Under the pieces are notes generated by a model. It was not told the DNA's origin. It did no database searches and saw nothing but the letters and a program-made list of their open reading frames with translations. A DNA stretch of 58,982 nt from an uncultured Lachnospiraceae bacterium (GTDB lineage Bacteria > Bacillota > Clostridia > Lachnospirales > Lachnospiraceae). The stretch is from NCBI GenBank assembly GCA_947178145.1, contig CAMWXE010000027.1, positions 1-58,982 on the forward strand, given 5' to 3'. How positions within the stretch are numbered: the stretch's first letter is position 1; each line of letters opens with the position of its first letter. This document shows positions 42,556 to 54,440 of this stretch, in pieces. The position numbers and the translations under genes were made by a program.

Positions 42556-44067
42556 ATGATAACAGAGAACATTTCAACACTTGTAAACTATGGCATTGCA
42601 GCGGGGCTGCTCAATGAATCTGACAAGATTTATGTGACGAACACACTTTTGGAATTGTTTGAACTGGATGAGTATGCGGAACCCGAAAATCCGACAGTGG
42701 TAACAAACCCGGCAGAGTTTGATCTGGAGGGGCTTTTGAAGCAGATGCTTGACTATGCGGTGGATCAGGGGCTGCTTTCAGATGACAGTGTTGTGTATAG
42801 GGATTTATTTGATACAAAGATTATGGGAATGCTGGTTCCGCGTCCTTCTGATGTGATCGAAACATTCGAGAAGCTTTACAATGAGAAGGGCGCAAAAGCT
42901 GCGACTGACTGGTACTATAATTTCAGCCAGAATACAGACTATATCAGGCGCTACCGCATAGCGCGTGACATGAAGTGGAAGGCTGACACTGAGTACGGAG
43001 AGATGGATATTACGATCAATCTGTCCAAACCGGAAAAAGATCCCAAGGCAATCGCGGCAGCAAAAAATGCAAAGCAGAGCGGGTATCCGAAATGTCAGCT
43101 CTGCATGGAAAACGAGGGTTATGCTGGGAGAGTGAACCACCCTGCGAGACAGAATCACAGGATCATTCCGGTCACGATCCAGGGGAACAGGTGGGGATTC
43201 CAGTACTCACCATATGTATATTACAATGAGCATTGTATCGTGTTTAACAGCCAGCACATTCCCATGAAGATCGAACATGACACGTTTGTCAAGCTGTTTC
43301 ACTTTGTGGAGCAGTTTCCCCATTATTTTGTGGGTTCCAATGCGGATCTTCCGATTGTGGGCGGCTCTATCCTGAGTCATGATCATTTCCAGGGCGGAAA
43401 TTATGAGTTTGCGATGGCAAAAGCACCAGTTGAGAAAGCGTTTCAGATCAAGGGCTTTGAGGACATTGACGCAGGTATCGTCAAGTGGCCGATGTCAGTA
43501 ATAAGACTTTCACACAAGGATTACAACAGAATTATCGAGCTTGCAGATGTAATTCTGGCAAAGTGGCGTGGATACACAGATGAATCGGCATTTATTTTGG
43601 CAGAGACAGACGGGGAACCGCATAATACGATCACTCCAATTGCCAGAAAGCGTGGGGACAACTATGAGCTGGATCTGGTTCTTAGAAATAATATCACAAC
43701 TGATGAGCATCCGCTTGGGGTGTATCATCCGCACGGAGAACTTCATCATATTAAGAAAGAAAATATCGGATTAATAGAAGTGATGGGACTTGCGGTGCTG
43801 CCGTCGAGATTAAAATCCGAATTGGAGCAGCTTGCGGATGCAATTGTCGGGAAAGAGGATATTCGGAAAAATGAAGTGTTGGAGAAACATGCTGACTGGG
43901 TAGAAGAATTTCTTCCAAAGTATGACAATGTCAATAAGGACAATGTGAGGGAGATTATTCAAAAAGAAGTAGGTATTGTATTTGGAAAAGTGCTTGAGCA
44001 CGCAGGTGTGTACAAGAGAGACGAAGCTGGAAAAGCAGCGTTTCAGAGGTTTATTGACAGTATATAG
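42556..44067 (+). CDS. galT: UDP-glucose--hexose-1-phosphate uridylyltransferase, class II GalT
   Basis: Start at ATG 42556, seven bases after GGGGGT; ATG 42541 has no ribosome site. The product has 503 residues, the length of the Gram-positive class II family. Motifs: LPIVGGSILSHDHFQGG, YSPYVYYNEHCIVFN, and the C-terminal GVYHPHGELHHIKKENIGLIEVMGLAVLP. It exchanges UDP between glucose and galactose-1-phosphate in the Leloir pathway. galK and galE are not in the window. It links the galactanase and beta-galactosidase to central metabolism. Confidence 0.95.
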   Translation: MITENISTLVNYGIAAGLLNESDKIYVTNTLLELFELDEYAEPENPTVVTNPAEFDLEGLLKQMLDYAVDQGLLSDDSVVYRDLFDTKIMGMLVPRPSDVIETFEKLYNEKGAKAATDWYYNFSQNTDYIRRYRIARDMKWKADTEYGEMDITINLSKPEKDPKAIAAAKNAKQSGYPKCQLCMENEGYAGRVNHPARQNHRIIPVTIQGNRWGFQYSPYVYYNEHCIVFNSQHIPMKIEHDTFVKLFHFVEQFPHYFVGSNADLPIVGGSILSHDHFQGGNYEFAMAKAPVEKAFQIKGFEDIDAGIVKWPMSVIRLSHKDYNRIIELADVILAKWRGYTDESAFILAETDGEPHNTITPIARKRGDNYELDLVLRNNITTDEHPLGVYHPHGELHHIKKENIGLIEVMGLAVLPSRLKSELEQLADAIVGKEDIRKNEVLEKHADWVEEFLPKYDNVNKDNVREIIQKEVGIVFGKVLEHAGVYKRDEAGKAAFQRFIDSI

Positions 44068-44085
44068 AAGACAGGTGTGAGTCAG

Positions 44086-45135
44086 ATGGAAACATTTCGC
44101 AACGACAGACTGAAAGACAGATTTGGAAATAAAAAGATTACAATTTCAGATGTGGCGGAAGCGCTCAGTGTTTCTAAGACGACTGTCTCAAGGGCAATAT
44201 CGGGTAAGGGACGGATCAGTGAGGACACGAGGCAGAAGGTTCTCGCCTATATTGAGGAGAACGATTACAAACCAAATGTGATTGCAAAAGGGCTTGCGCA
44301 GAAGAAAACATATAATATTGCACTGGTGATTCCCGGGGACTGCAATCTTGTGGATATCCCCTTTTTCCAGAACAGTATGCAGGGGATTTGTGAGGAGGCT
44401 TCTGCGCATGACTACGATGTCATGCTTGTGACAACAACGGGGAATTCGTCTGCAAATCTGGAGCGCATGATTGCAAATAATAAGGTGGATGGTGTGATAC
44501 TGAGTCGTTCCATGATTAAGGACAGGAATGTGGACTTATTAAAGGCGCAGAATATTCCCTTCGTGTTGATGGGGACTTCGAGAGATCAGAACATTTTACA
44601 GGTAGACAATGATCATAGGACAGGATGCAGTGAGATGGTAAGTTTTCTGCTTCGCAACAAAGATGCGGGAATCGGATTGATCGGAGGCAGCAAAAATTAT
44701 GTTGTAAATCGAACTAGAAAGCAGGGATATGAGGATGCATTTAAAATTGCAGCAATAGAACCAAATCAGTCACTGATTTTTGAGAACTGCGACAGATCAG
44801 ACAAGATTGAATCTGCGGTAATTAAGCTGATTCAGGGAAAAGTATCATCTATCGTCTGTATGGATGATGTGGTCTGTTCTGTAGTGCTGCAGGTCTTAGC
44901 TGAGAAAAATATTCTGGTGCCAGGGCAGATTCAGGTAGTATCATTTTATGATAGTGCACTGCTAAAAAACAGCAGGCCGCCAGTTACATCACTTGTGTTT
45001 GACGACAGAGCGCTTGGGGCGCGCACCTGTAGAATTTTGCTGCAATACATTCAGGGTGAAGAGGTAGAGGGAAGGACATTGCTTGGCTATAAGCTGGTCA
45101 TCAGAGAGTCCACAGAAGGAGGATGGTATGTCTAA
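44086..45135 (+). CDS. LacI-family transcriptional regulator
   Basis: Start at ATG 44086 (GTG 44077 in frame is an alternative); 349 residues. N-terminal HTH ITISDVAEALSVSKTTVSRAISG with the hinge helix NVIAKGLA, then a periplasmic-binding-protein-like sensor (~65-345: NIALVIPGDCNLVDIPFFQNSM..., SIVCMDDVVCSVVLQVLAEK). It probably binds the operator at 41346 and is released by a galactoside or phosphorylated sugar. The gene is inside the operon it would control and overlaps the AraC-type regulator by eight bases. Confidence 0.93.
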   Translation: METFRNDRLKDRFGNKKITISDVAEALSVSKTTVSRAISGKGRISEDTRQKVLAYIEENDYKPNVIAKGLAQKKTYNIALVIPGDCNLVDIPFFQNSMQGICEEASAHDYDVMLVTTTGNSSANLERMIANNKVDGVILSRSMIKDRNVDLLKAQNIPFVLMGTSRDQNILQVDNDHRTGCSEMVSFLLRNKDAGIGLIGGSKNYVVNRTRKQGYEDAFKIAAIEPNQSLIFENCDRSDKIESAVIKLIQGKVSSIVCMDDVVCSVVLQVLAEKNILVPGQIQVVSFYDSALLKNSRPPVTSLVFDDRALGARTCRILLQYIQGEEVEGRTLLGYKLVIRESTEGGWYV

Positions 45136-46054
45136 GAAGAAAAAGAAACCTGCAGAGTTTCGCTTTTATGAGGTGCCACAGGATGAGTCTGTGCTGGCGC
45201 TGATGGGCAGCAAATGGATCCAGGTTTATGGTGAGAATATTGACAATATGCATTTTCACAATCTGCTCGAGATCGGATATTGCCATTATGGAGACGGGGA
45301 TCTGATCATCGAGGATGACATGTATCGGTTCGGATCTGGCATGGTTTCCTGCATTCCAGCAAATGTCCTGCATGTCACCAGAAGTGATGCGGAGGTCATG
45401 GCATTTTGGGAATACATATATATTGATCCGGAAGATATACTAAGACAGTGGGGGAAAGCGACACAGGAGATTAGGGACATCATGGAGGCGATTGGCAGGA
45501 GAGCTTTTTTTATAAAGGCTGAGGACAATCCGATGATCGTAACGCTGGTACGTGCAATCTTTGAGGAGATGCAGCACAAGAGCGAGCATTACAGGGATTG
45601 TGTCAGAGGAATCACCTATTCGCTGCTGTTTGAGATAATACGTTTTAACGGCAAGATATCTGGGCAGAGCTTCTGGAAAAGTGGCAGTCTACAGCTCGAA
45701 AGTGCGATAATGTATGTGGAGAAAAACTACGCAGATAATTTTAAGATTGCGGATTTGGCAAATGAATGTCATATGAGTGAGACGCATTTTAGGCGTGTTT
45801 TTCAGGAGAAAATGAATATGACTCCCGTTGAATATGTGAATTTTGTGAGAGTCAAAAAAGCGTGTGAGCTGATTGACAAGTCCGATATCAGCATGGAGGA
45901 TGTGGCTGAAAAAGTGGGATTTGCCACACCGTCAACGTTCAACAGAAATTTTCGGCGTATCATTGGCACATCACCTTATCAGTGGAAGAAACGTCCGGAT
46001 AATCACGAAGGAAAGTTAATGGAGTATAAGATATCAGCTTTAAAGGGGTGGTAG
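45128..46054 (+). CDS. AraC-family transcriptional regulator
   Basis: Start at ATG 45128 after AGAAGGAGGATGG; 308 residues. N-terminal cupin sensor (~15-110: MHFHNLLEIGYCHYGDGDLIIEDDMYRFGSGMVSCIPANVLHVT) and C-terminal double HTH (~205-300: YADNFKIADLANECHMSETHFRRVFQEKM... VAEKVGFATPSTFNRNFRRIIGTSPYQWKK). AraC proteins of this type activate sugar genes. It overlaps the LacI-type gene and precedes lacZ by 121 bases, making the lacZ promoter its likely target. Confidence 0.93.
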   Translation: MSKKKKKPAEFRFYEVPQDESVLALMGSKWIQVYGENIDNMHFHNLLEIGYCHYGDGDLIIEDDMYRFGSGMVSCIPANVLHVTRSDAEVMAFWEYIYIDPEDILRQWGKATQEIRDIMEAIGRRAFFIKAEDNPMIVTLVRAIFEEMQHKSEHYRDCVRGITYSLLFEIIRFNGKISGQSFWKSGSLQLESAIMYVEKNYADNFKIADLANECHMSETHFRRVFQEKMNMTPVEYVNFVRVKKACELIDKSDISMEDVAEKVGFATPSTFNRNFRRIIGTSPYQWKKRPDNHEGKLMEYKISALKGW

Positions 46055-46115
46055 CGCATTCCGTGAGAACACGATTCAGAATAAACGAAATTGCACGAAA
46101 TTAAGAAGATAATAA

Positions 46116-49223
<3,108 letters not shown>

Positions 49224-49248
49224 ATATCCCGGATAAGGAGGAATGAAA

Positions 49249-51108
49249 GTGGATAAATTTGTAGTAAACATTATCCATCGTCCGGAGATGGTTCCGGAGT
49301 ATTCTGCGACTGTCACAGGACAGGGCAAAGAGGAGGATATCGGAGATAAGGCGCTTTTGACAGAATCTCTTGACATCTTCAAGACACAGCAGAGACTGGC
49401 ACATGAGAACGGTCTGAAGGTCACAATCCAGATGACATACGCTTCGCTGTTCAATGATGAGGCAGTGGAGATTGCAAAGCATGACCATGAGGAATTTGGT
49501 GATGAGATTGCACTTTCCTTACTCGGACTTCCCTGTGAGGAGTTCCGCGAGAAGTACAAGACAAAGGACTTCTGCATCTGGATGTTCTCCATGGAGGACA
49601 AGAAGGCGATCGTGAACGATGTCTTTGAGAAGTTCCATGACCGGTTTGGTTTCTATCCCGAGTCGACAGGTTCCTACTACATGGACGCTGAGCTGACAAA
49701 CTACATCAAGGAAAAGTACCCGACAGTGAAATGCGCGGTCGCGACATGCTGGGAGGAAGGTCCCAAGGCATACCACACCTGCAACAACTCCTGGTACACC
49801 CTGTTTGACGGCGGTCCATGGGCTCCGTGGATTCCATCCAAGCAGAATACCCATGCGCCGGCAGCAAACGCGGCGGAGGACTCCGGTATCGTTGCGATCC
49901 CGCATCTGTCAAGAGATCTGATCGCGTGCTATGACGGAAATGGTTCCAACTTTGGCACGCATCCGCAGAATGTGCTCCGCGGTATGATCTACGACACCAA
50001 GACATGGGAGTATCCATATCTCTACAACTTAATCGACCAGTACCGCGACCTGGCAAAGTACAACAACGGATATTCTTACAATATGATGTTTGTGGGACCA
50101 GGCTGGATGAACAAGATGGGACGCTGGGAGCAGCCGTATGAACTTTTGTACAAGTCCTACAGCGATGGCTGCAAATATTACGGCGACCTGAAGAAGGAAG
50201 GCAAGCTCATCGACATGACGATGGCGGGGTTTGCAGACTATTATAGAGAGAAGAAAGGCGTCAATGCAGGAAACTACAATGAGCCAGAATGCGCGCCGTG
50301 GAGAGATATCCTCTATGGCTCTGACAAACAGTTGTTCTGGTACTGTGATCCGTACATGAGAGCCTGTGTCAACATGGACCAGGGCGGCGCGATTGTCGAC
50401 CTTCGCCCTTATGTGGCAAAATTAAACTGGCCTGTCGGAATCGGCACACCGCATGTGCAGGATGCGTCCTATCCGTTCCTGATTCAGGAGAAGTACCGCG
50501 CAGGTTACTTTACACACTATGCCGGAGCTGGCACCGTGAGAAGCGCGAAGCTTTCCTGCAAGGGTGAGGAAGTCGATCTCTGCCTCTGCCCGACACACTG
50601 TCATTTCTCAGAGGAAGTGATCGATGGCAGGAAGACAAGGATTCTGACACTTGATCCGGTGGAGATTCAGTTTAATGGTGTGTCTGTGAAGATTCAGACG
50701 AAAGAGTACTTTGAGGAAGGCGCTTCCAACATCAAGATCGAGAGAAACATTCTCGAGATCAGTGATCCTTCCGCGGAGATTACGCTTGACGAGTACATCA
50801 CGGCATGCTACGGCACGACAGAGTATCCGGAGGACATGTCAGGCATCACACTTGCATGCGAGGGCGAGAACGGCACGACCATCAACTATGAATACAGATG
50901 CCGCGATGCGAAGCTTGACGGCGCGAGCGCAGTAAGCGCAGTGATTCCGGCGATCCAGACCAAGGTTTCCCTCACTGCTTCTGACAAGGCGCTCGGATAT
51001 ATCGAAGAAGGATACGCGTTCTCTCCGATGTTCAAGCTCGGCTACAAGAAGACAATTTCTGATAAGGAGGTATTTGCAACATGGCTCAACTTGGAAAAGG
51101 CAAATTAA
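49249..51108 (+). CDS. Unidentified 619-residue protein, probable carbohydrate-active barrel
   Basis: Start taken at GTG 49249, seven bases after AAGGAGG; ATG 49243 is one base from it and too close. No signal peptide. The N-terminal ~300 residues look like a (beta/alpha) barrel of polysaccharide-deacetylase/glycosidase type (NGLKVTIQMTYASLFNDE; FGFYPESTGSYYMDAELTNYI; VAIPHLSRDL), followed by beta-rich segments. It may belong to the DUF3863/DUF3864 proteins, but I am not certain. Codon use is strongly biased to C-ending TAC, AAC, GAC and ATC, unlike lacZ, which suggests very high expression. It overlaps the next gene by 28 bases and probably takes part in galactoside or glycan use. Confidence 0.7.
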   Translation: MDKFVVNIIHRPEMVPEYSATVTGQGKEEDIGDKALLTESLDIFKTQQRLAHENGLKVTIQMTYASLFNDEAVEIAKHDHEEFGDEIALSLLGLPCEEFREKYKTKDFCIWMFSMEDKKAIVNDVFEKFHDRFGFYPESTGSYYMDAELTNYIKEKYPTVKCAVATCWEEGPKAYHTCNNSWYTLFDGGPWAPWIPSKQNTHAPAANAAEDSGIVAIPHLSRDLIACYDGNGSNFGTHPQNVLRGMIYDTKTWEYPYLYNLIDQYRDLAKYNNGYSYNMMFVGPGWMNKMGRWEQPYELLYKSYSDGCKYYGDLKKEGKLIDMTMAGFADYYREKKGVNAGNYNEPECAPWRDILYGSDKQLFWYCDPYMRACVNMDQGGAIVDLRPYVAKLNWPVGIGTPHVQDASYPFLIQEKYRAGYFTHYAGAGTVRSAKLSCKGEEVDLCLCPTHCHFSEEVIDGRKTRILTLDPVEIQFNGVSVKIQTKEYFEEGASNIKIERNILEISDPSAEITLDEYITACYGTTEYPEDMSGITLACEGENGTTINYEYRCRDAKLDGASAVSAVIPAIQTKVSLTASDKALGYIEEGYAFSPMFKLGYKKTISDKEVFATWLNLEKAN

Positions 51109-51299
51109 ACTACAGATGTCCATCCTGCTTTATGCGAGACCTCGACATCGATATGTTCTACAATAAGGACACGGGCATCTACAGCTGCATCCGCTGCCAG
51201 TACAGGGGAACAGAGGAAGATGTGCTCGAGAAAAACGAGATGGTGCGGTTCCGCTATCTCGACAGGGCAAAGCGATTTACGAAGTTTGATTTTGATTAG
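51081..51299 (+). CDS. Small zinc-ribbon protein, 72 residues
   Basis: ATG 51081 lies inside the end of the preceding gene, eight bases after AAGGAGG, which is itself coding. The product is CPSC (12-15) ... CIRC (35-38), a four-Cys zinc ribbon, with a basic-aromatic tail ending RFTKFDFD. The 28-base overlap implies coupled translation and a functional link. No known family recognised; a role as a small subunit or regulator of the upstream protein is inferred. Confidence 0.8.
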   Translation: MAQLGKGKLNYRCPSCFMRDLDIDMFYNKDTGIYSCIRCQYRGTEEDVLEKNEMVRFRYLDRAKRFTKFDFD

Positions 51300-51302
51300 A
51301 TG

Positions 51303-51335
51303 AAAAAAGGACTGCGAGATGCAGTCCTTTTTTAT
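51303..51335 (+). terminator. Terminator ending the lacZ transcription unit
   Basis: AAAAAAGGACTGC (51303-51315) and GCAGTCCTTTTTT (51321-51333) are perfect complements around a five-base loop. Confidence 0.9.
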
Positions 51336-51471
51336 AGTTTCTAATAGCGTGGTTGAGTTTGGCGTCTGATCTCAATTGTTCATTGATTGTGTATTCCGCG
51401 CTGCTGTGATAGACTTTTATGTAACAGGGAATCCTGTTTTTAACAGGTTGAAACGCATGGGAGGGGAAAGA

Positions 51472-52716
51472 ATGCTGGACAGGGAGAAAGTCGGGAGGGC
51501 AATCTCAGAACAGAGGAAGTCAAAAGGAATGACGCAGAAACAGCTTGCAGATATGCTGAACGTATCCTATCAGGCAGTCTCCAGATGGGAGCAGGGGACC
51601 AGCCTGCCTTCAGTGGATATGATTTATGATATTGCGCAGGTGCTTGACACTACTGTTGATTTTCTGTTAAATGGGCTTTCGAAGGAACGAAAGATGATCA
51701 GCTATCTGGATACAGGTCTGGATGCCAAAAAGATTCATATCATAAAGGACAGATTAAGCCGTCTGATCACGCAGGATGAGAGGCTGCTCCATGCAACTGT
51801 TGCGGATCCAGTATTTTTTCAGCCAGAGTTTCAGGAAATGGAGGATCCAGTATGTGTACTGGCAAACCAGGTTCCTGGTTCCAAGGAGCGCTTTGCCATG
51901 GAGAACGGATACGACAGGGAGATTTGCATGGATCTGGTTTCGGCCACAGCGAACAATTTGATACGTTTTGGGGTGAAACCGTCTGTCTTACTGGTGAATA
52001 CGGTCTGCGGAAACAACGACGGAGGCCAGCTTCTGCTCATGGGGGAAGCGTTTAAGGAGGCATGCGAGAGCAACGGAATGATATTCGCGGGGATGGAGGT
52101 GGCGGCACAGGCTGTCAATTATAATGCAAATGAATACAAAATAGGGGCCTTGGTGATGGGAATCTGTGACAGGAAGGAAATCATAACAGGAAACAAAATC
52201 ACAGAGGGAGATATCCTGATTGCCCTGCACACACAAGGCATCTCATCGCTCAGTTATCCCTTTGTCAAAGTGATTCTTGACAGAAGACCGGACATCGCAT
52301 ATGCAAAGCTGGAGGGAGAGAAAATCTTTATGGACGAACTGATGAAACCAAACACTTCATATGTGAATGTAATCTGCGAGCTAAAGAGACAGAATCTGAT
52401 ACATGGCGTTTTTGCGGTCAGCAAATCGCTGTTTAATCGAAAGTGCTACAATACCATGCCGAAAGGTCTGGGAGCAGGTATCTGCGTTGCAGCGATACCA
52501 GTTCCTGCGCTGTTTCAATATCTCTATGATTTGAATATGATGGACAGAGAGTGTTTTCTGGATGATTTTTCGCTTGGTGTTGGCATGCTGCTGGCAGTGC
52601 CAAAGGAGCAGTGTGACAGAGCAGTGAAGGTTATCGAGAAGTACCACCCATGCTATTGCGTTGGAAAAATAGAAAAGGATGCGGAACATCCTGATGCACG
52701 TGTATGGGAAGTGTGA
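51472..52716 (+). CDS. XRE-type HTH fused to a degenerate AIR-synthase (PurM)-like domain
   Basis: Start at ATG 51472 after GGGAGGGG; 414 residues. Residues ~5-65 are an XRE helix-turn-helix (ISEQRKSKGMTQKQLADMLNVSYQAVSRWEQG). From ~80 on the chain follows the PurM/AIR-synthase fold: YLDTGLDAKKIHIIKDRLSRL, DLVSATANNLIRFGVKPSVLLVNTV, LVMGICDRKEIITGNKITEGDILIALHTQGISSLSYPFVKVIL, and the C-terminal FSLGVGMLLAVPKEQ with HPCYCVGKI. Catalytic blocks are altered: the SGTDGVGTK segment reads NQVPGSKERF and GGETA reads GMEVA. It is therefore probably a ligand-sensing regulator rather than an enzyme. The ABC exporter pair follows after 20 bases. Confidence 0.82.
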   Translation: MLDREKVGRAISEQRKSKGMTQKQLADMLNVSYQAVSRWEQGTSLPSVDMIYDIAQVLDTTVDFLLNGLSKERKMISYLDTGLDAKKIHIIKDRLSRLITQDERLLHATVADPVFFQPEFQEMEDPVCVLANQVPGSKERFAMENGYDREICMDLVSATANNLIRFGVKPSVLLVNTVCGNNDGGQLLLMGEAFKEACESNGMIFAGMEVAAQAVNYNANEYKIGALVMGICDRKEIITGNKITEGDILIALHTQGISSLSYPFVKVILDRRPDIAYAKLEGEKIFMDELMKPNTSYVNVICELKRQNLIHGVFAVSKSLFNRKCYNTMPKGLGAGICVAAIPVPALFQYLYDLNMMDRECFLDDFSLGVGMLLAVPKEQCDRAVKVIEKYHPCYCVGKIEKDAEHPDARVWEV

Positions 52717-52736
52717 AGAGAGGTTGGAGGGATTGT

Positions 52737-54440
52737 ATGGTAAGGGCGGGGGTGCGCAATGGTTATCTGTTGCTGCTGTTTATAATATTTTCGGTAGTAT
52801 TGAATGAAATTGTTTTGATGGGAAACGATTTGATCGCGCAGGCTGCAGACAAGGTGCTGAGCGGGCATCAGGTGGATTTTACAGCGTTTATGGTGCCGTT
52901 GATGTGGATGATTGTGCTGGGGACAGCGGCAGCTTATCTGAAAAGTATCTCTGGCAGTCACTACAGTGCGGTGGTGCAGAGGGATGTGCGTGCATCGCTC
53001 GGAAGACATTTAATGAAACTGCCCTTTTCTTACTTTGATGAAAAGAGCAGTGGAAGTGTCATCACCAGGCTGATATCAGATATGGATGAGCTTGGAAGGT
53101 TCTTCTCGGAAATTCTACCCAATCTTTTAGCCAATATCATTGTAGTGGTGATATCGACTATATATCTTGTTCAGTTGGATGCATTGCTGATCGTTGTATT
53201 ATTTGCAAGTTATCCGATTATGCTGGTTGTGGCAGACAGGCTGTCCAAGAAGCTTGCCGAGATTACCAAAAGATTGCGCACTCATATGGACGAGTGCAAT
53301 GAGAAGGCCTACGACGCGATTCAGGGCATCGTGATTGGCAGGAGCTACAACCTTTATGAGTTGCAGAAAAAGGAGATTGATGCTGTCGTTGACCGCAAGG
53401 TGGAGCAGGCCTGTAAGAGTACACGCATCTCCTCCATGGGCTGGGTTCTGAAAAATGTAATCACCACAATACCTGTTATCATTTGCTATCTGTTTGCGCT
53501 GTATGAGACGATGCAAGGAAGGATTACAGTCGGTGAAATGCTTGCGTTCACAGTGATTCTCGGCAGAATTTTGTATCCGATTGGCGATATTGTATTCTGT
53601 GCAAATGATATCCGGGAAGTCGGTGTATCTTTGAAAAGACTGCAGGAGATTTATGATCAAAAGGAAGAGAGCGCAGGAGGAGACATACATACACAGCCGC
53701 AAGACAACGAGGAGATTGCAGCGATCGAGTGGAAGGATGTAACATTTCGTTATGATAACAGCGAAGCACACCCTGTTTTAAATGGAATGAGCTTTCTGAT
53801 TGAAAAGGGCGAACAGACCGCATTTGTGGGAGGTTCCGGAGAGGGAAAAACAACCATATTTAAGCTGCTTTGCGGCTTTTATGAGAAAAATAGCGGTCAA
53901 TATAAGCTTTTTGGACATTCCTTTGAGGAGTGGGATTTGGAGGCGGCAAGGAGCTGCTTTTCCGAGGTCTCACAGAATGTCTTTTTGTTTCCAGAAACCA
54001 TCAGGCAGAATGTAGCTTGTGGCAAAGAGAATGCGACGTTTGAGGAAGTTGTGGAAGCGTGCAAAAACGCAAATATCCATGATTTTATTCAGCAGCTTCC
54101 GGAGGGTTATGAGACGCTTGTGGGTGAGCGCGGTGTGCGTCTTTCCGGAGGACAAAGACAGAGAATTTCAATAGCGAGGGCTTTTCTGAAGGATGCACCG
54201 ATTCTGCTGCTGGATGAGCCGACAGCTGCTGTCGATGTCGAGGCAGAGCAGAAAATACAGGAGGCGATTGACAGAATCACAGCGGGAAGAACAGTGATTG
54301 TCATTGCGCACAGGCTTTCCACGGTCAGAAATGCGAGACGGATCTATGTGGTGAGCAGCGGTCAAATAGTGGAGACGGGAAGCCATGAGGAGCTCGTTGA
54401 GAGAAGGGGAATCTATGCAGAAATGTATGCAAAAGGTTGA
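52737..54440 (+). CDS. ABC exporter half-transporter, first subunit
   Basis: Start at ATG 52737, four to six bases after TTGGAGGGA; 567 residues. Six transmembrane helices (~10-300, ABC_membrane type), then the ATPase: Walker A GGSGEGKT, signature LSGGQRQR, Walker B ILLLDEPTAAVD, H-loop VIAHRLS. The gene overlaps the second half-transporter by 26 bases, so the two likely form a heterodimer. Cargo unknown; multidrug or peptide export is typical of this class. It lies directly behind the XRE-PurM regulator and is probably controlled by it. Confidence 0.9.
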   Translation: MVRAGVRNGYLLLLFIIFSVVLNEIVLMGNDLIAQAADKVLSGHQVDFTAFMVPLMWMIVLGTAAAYLKSISGSHYSAVVQRDVRASLGRHLMKLPFSYFDEKSSGSVITRLISDMDELGRFFSEILPNLLANIIVVVISTIYLVQLDALLIVVLFASYPIMLVVADRLSKKLAEITKRLRTHMDECNEKAYDAIQGIVIGRSYNLYELQKKEIDAVVDRKVEQACKSTRISSMGWVLKNVITTIPVIICYLFALYETMQGRITVGEMLAFTVILGRILYPIGDIVFCANDIREVGVSLKRLQEIYDQKEESAGGDIHTQPQDNEEIAAIEWKDVTFRYDNSEAHPVLNGMSFLIEKGEQTAFVGGSGEGKTTIFKLLCGFYEKNSGQYKLFGHSFEEWDLEAARSCFSEVSQNVFLFPETIRQNVACGKENATFEEVVEACKNANIHDFIQQLPEGYETLVGERGVRLSGGQRQRISIARAFLKDAPILLLDEPTAAVDVEAEQKIQEAIDRITAGRTVIVIAHRLSTVRNARRIYVVSSGQIVETGSHEELVERRGIYAEMYAKG

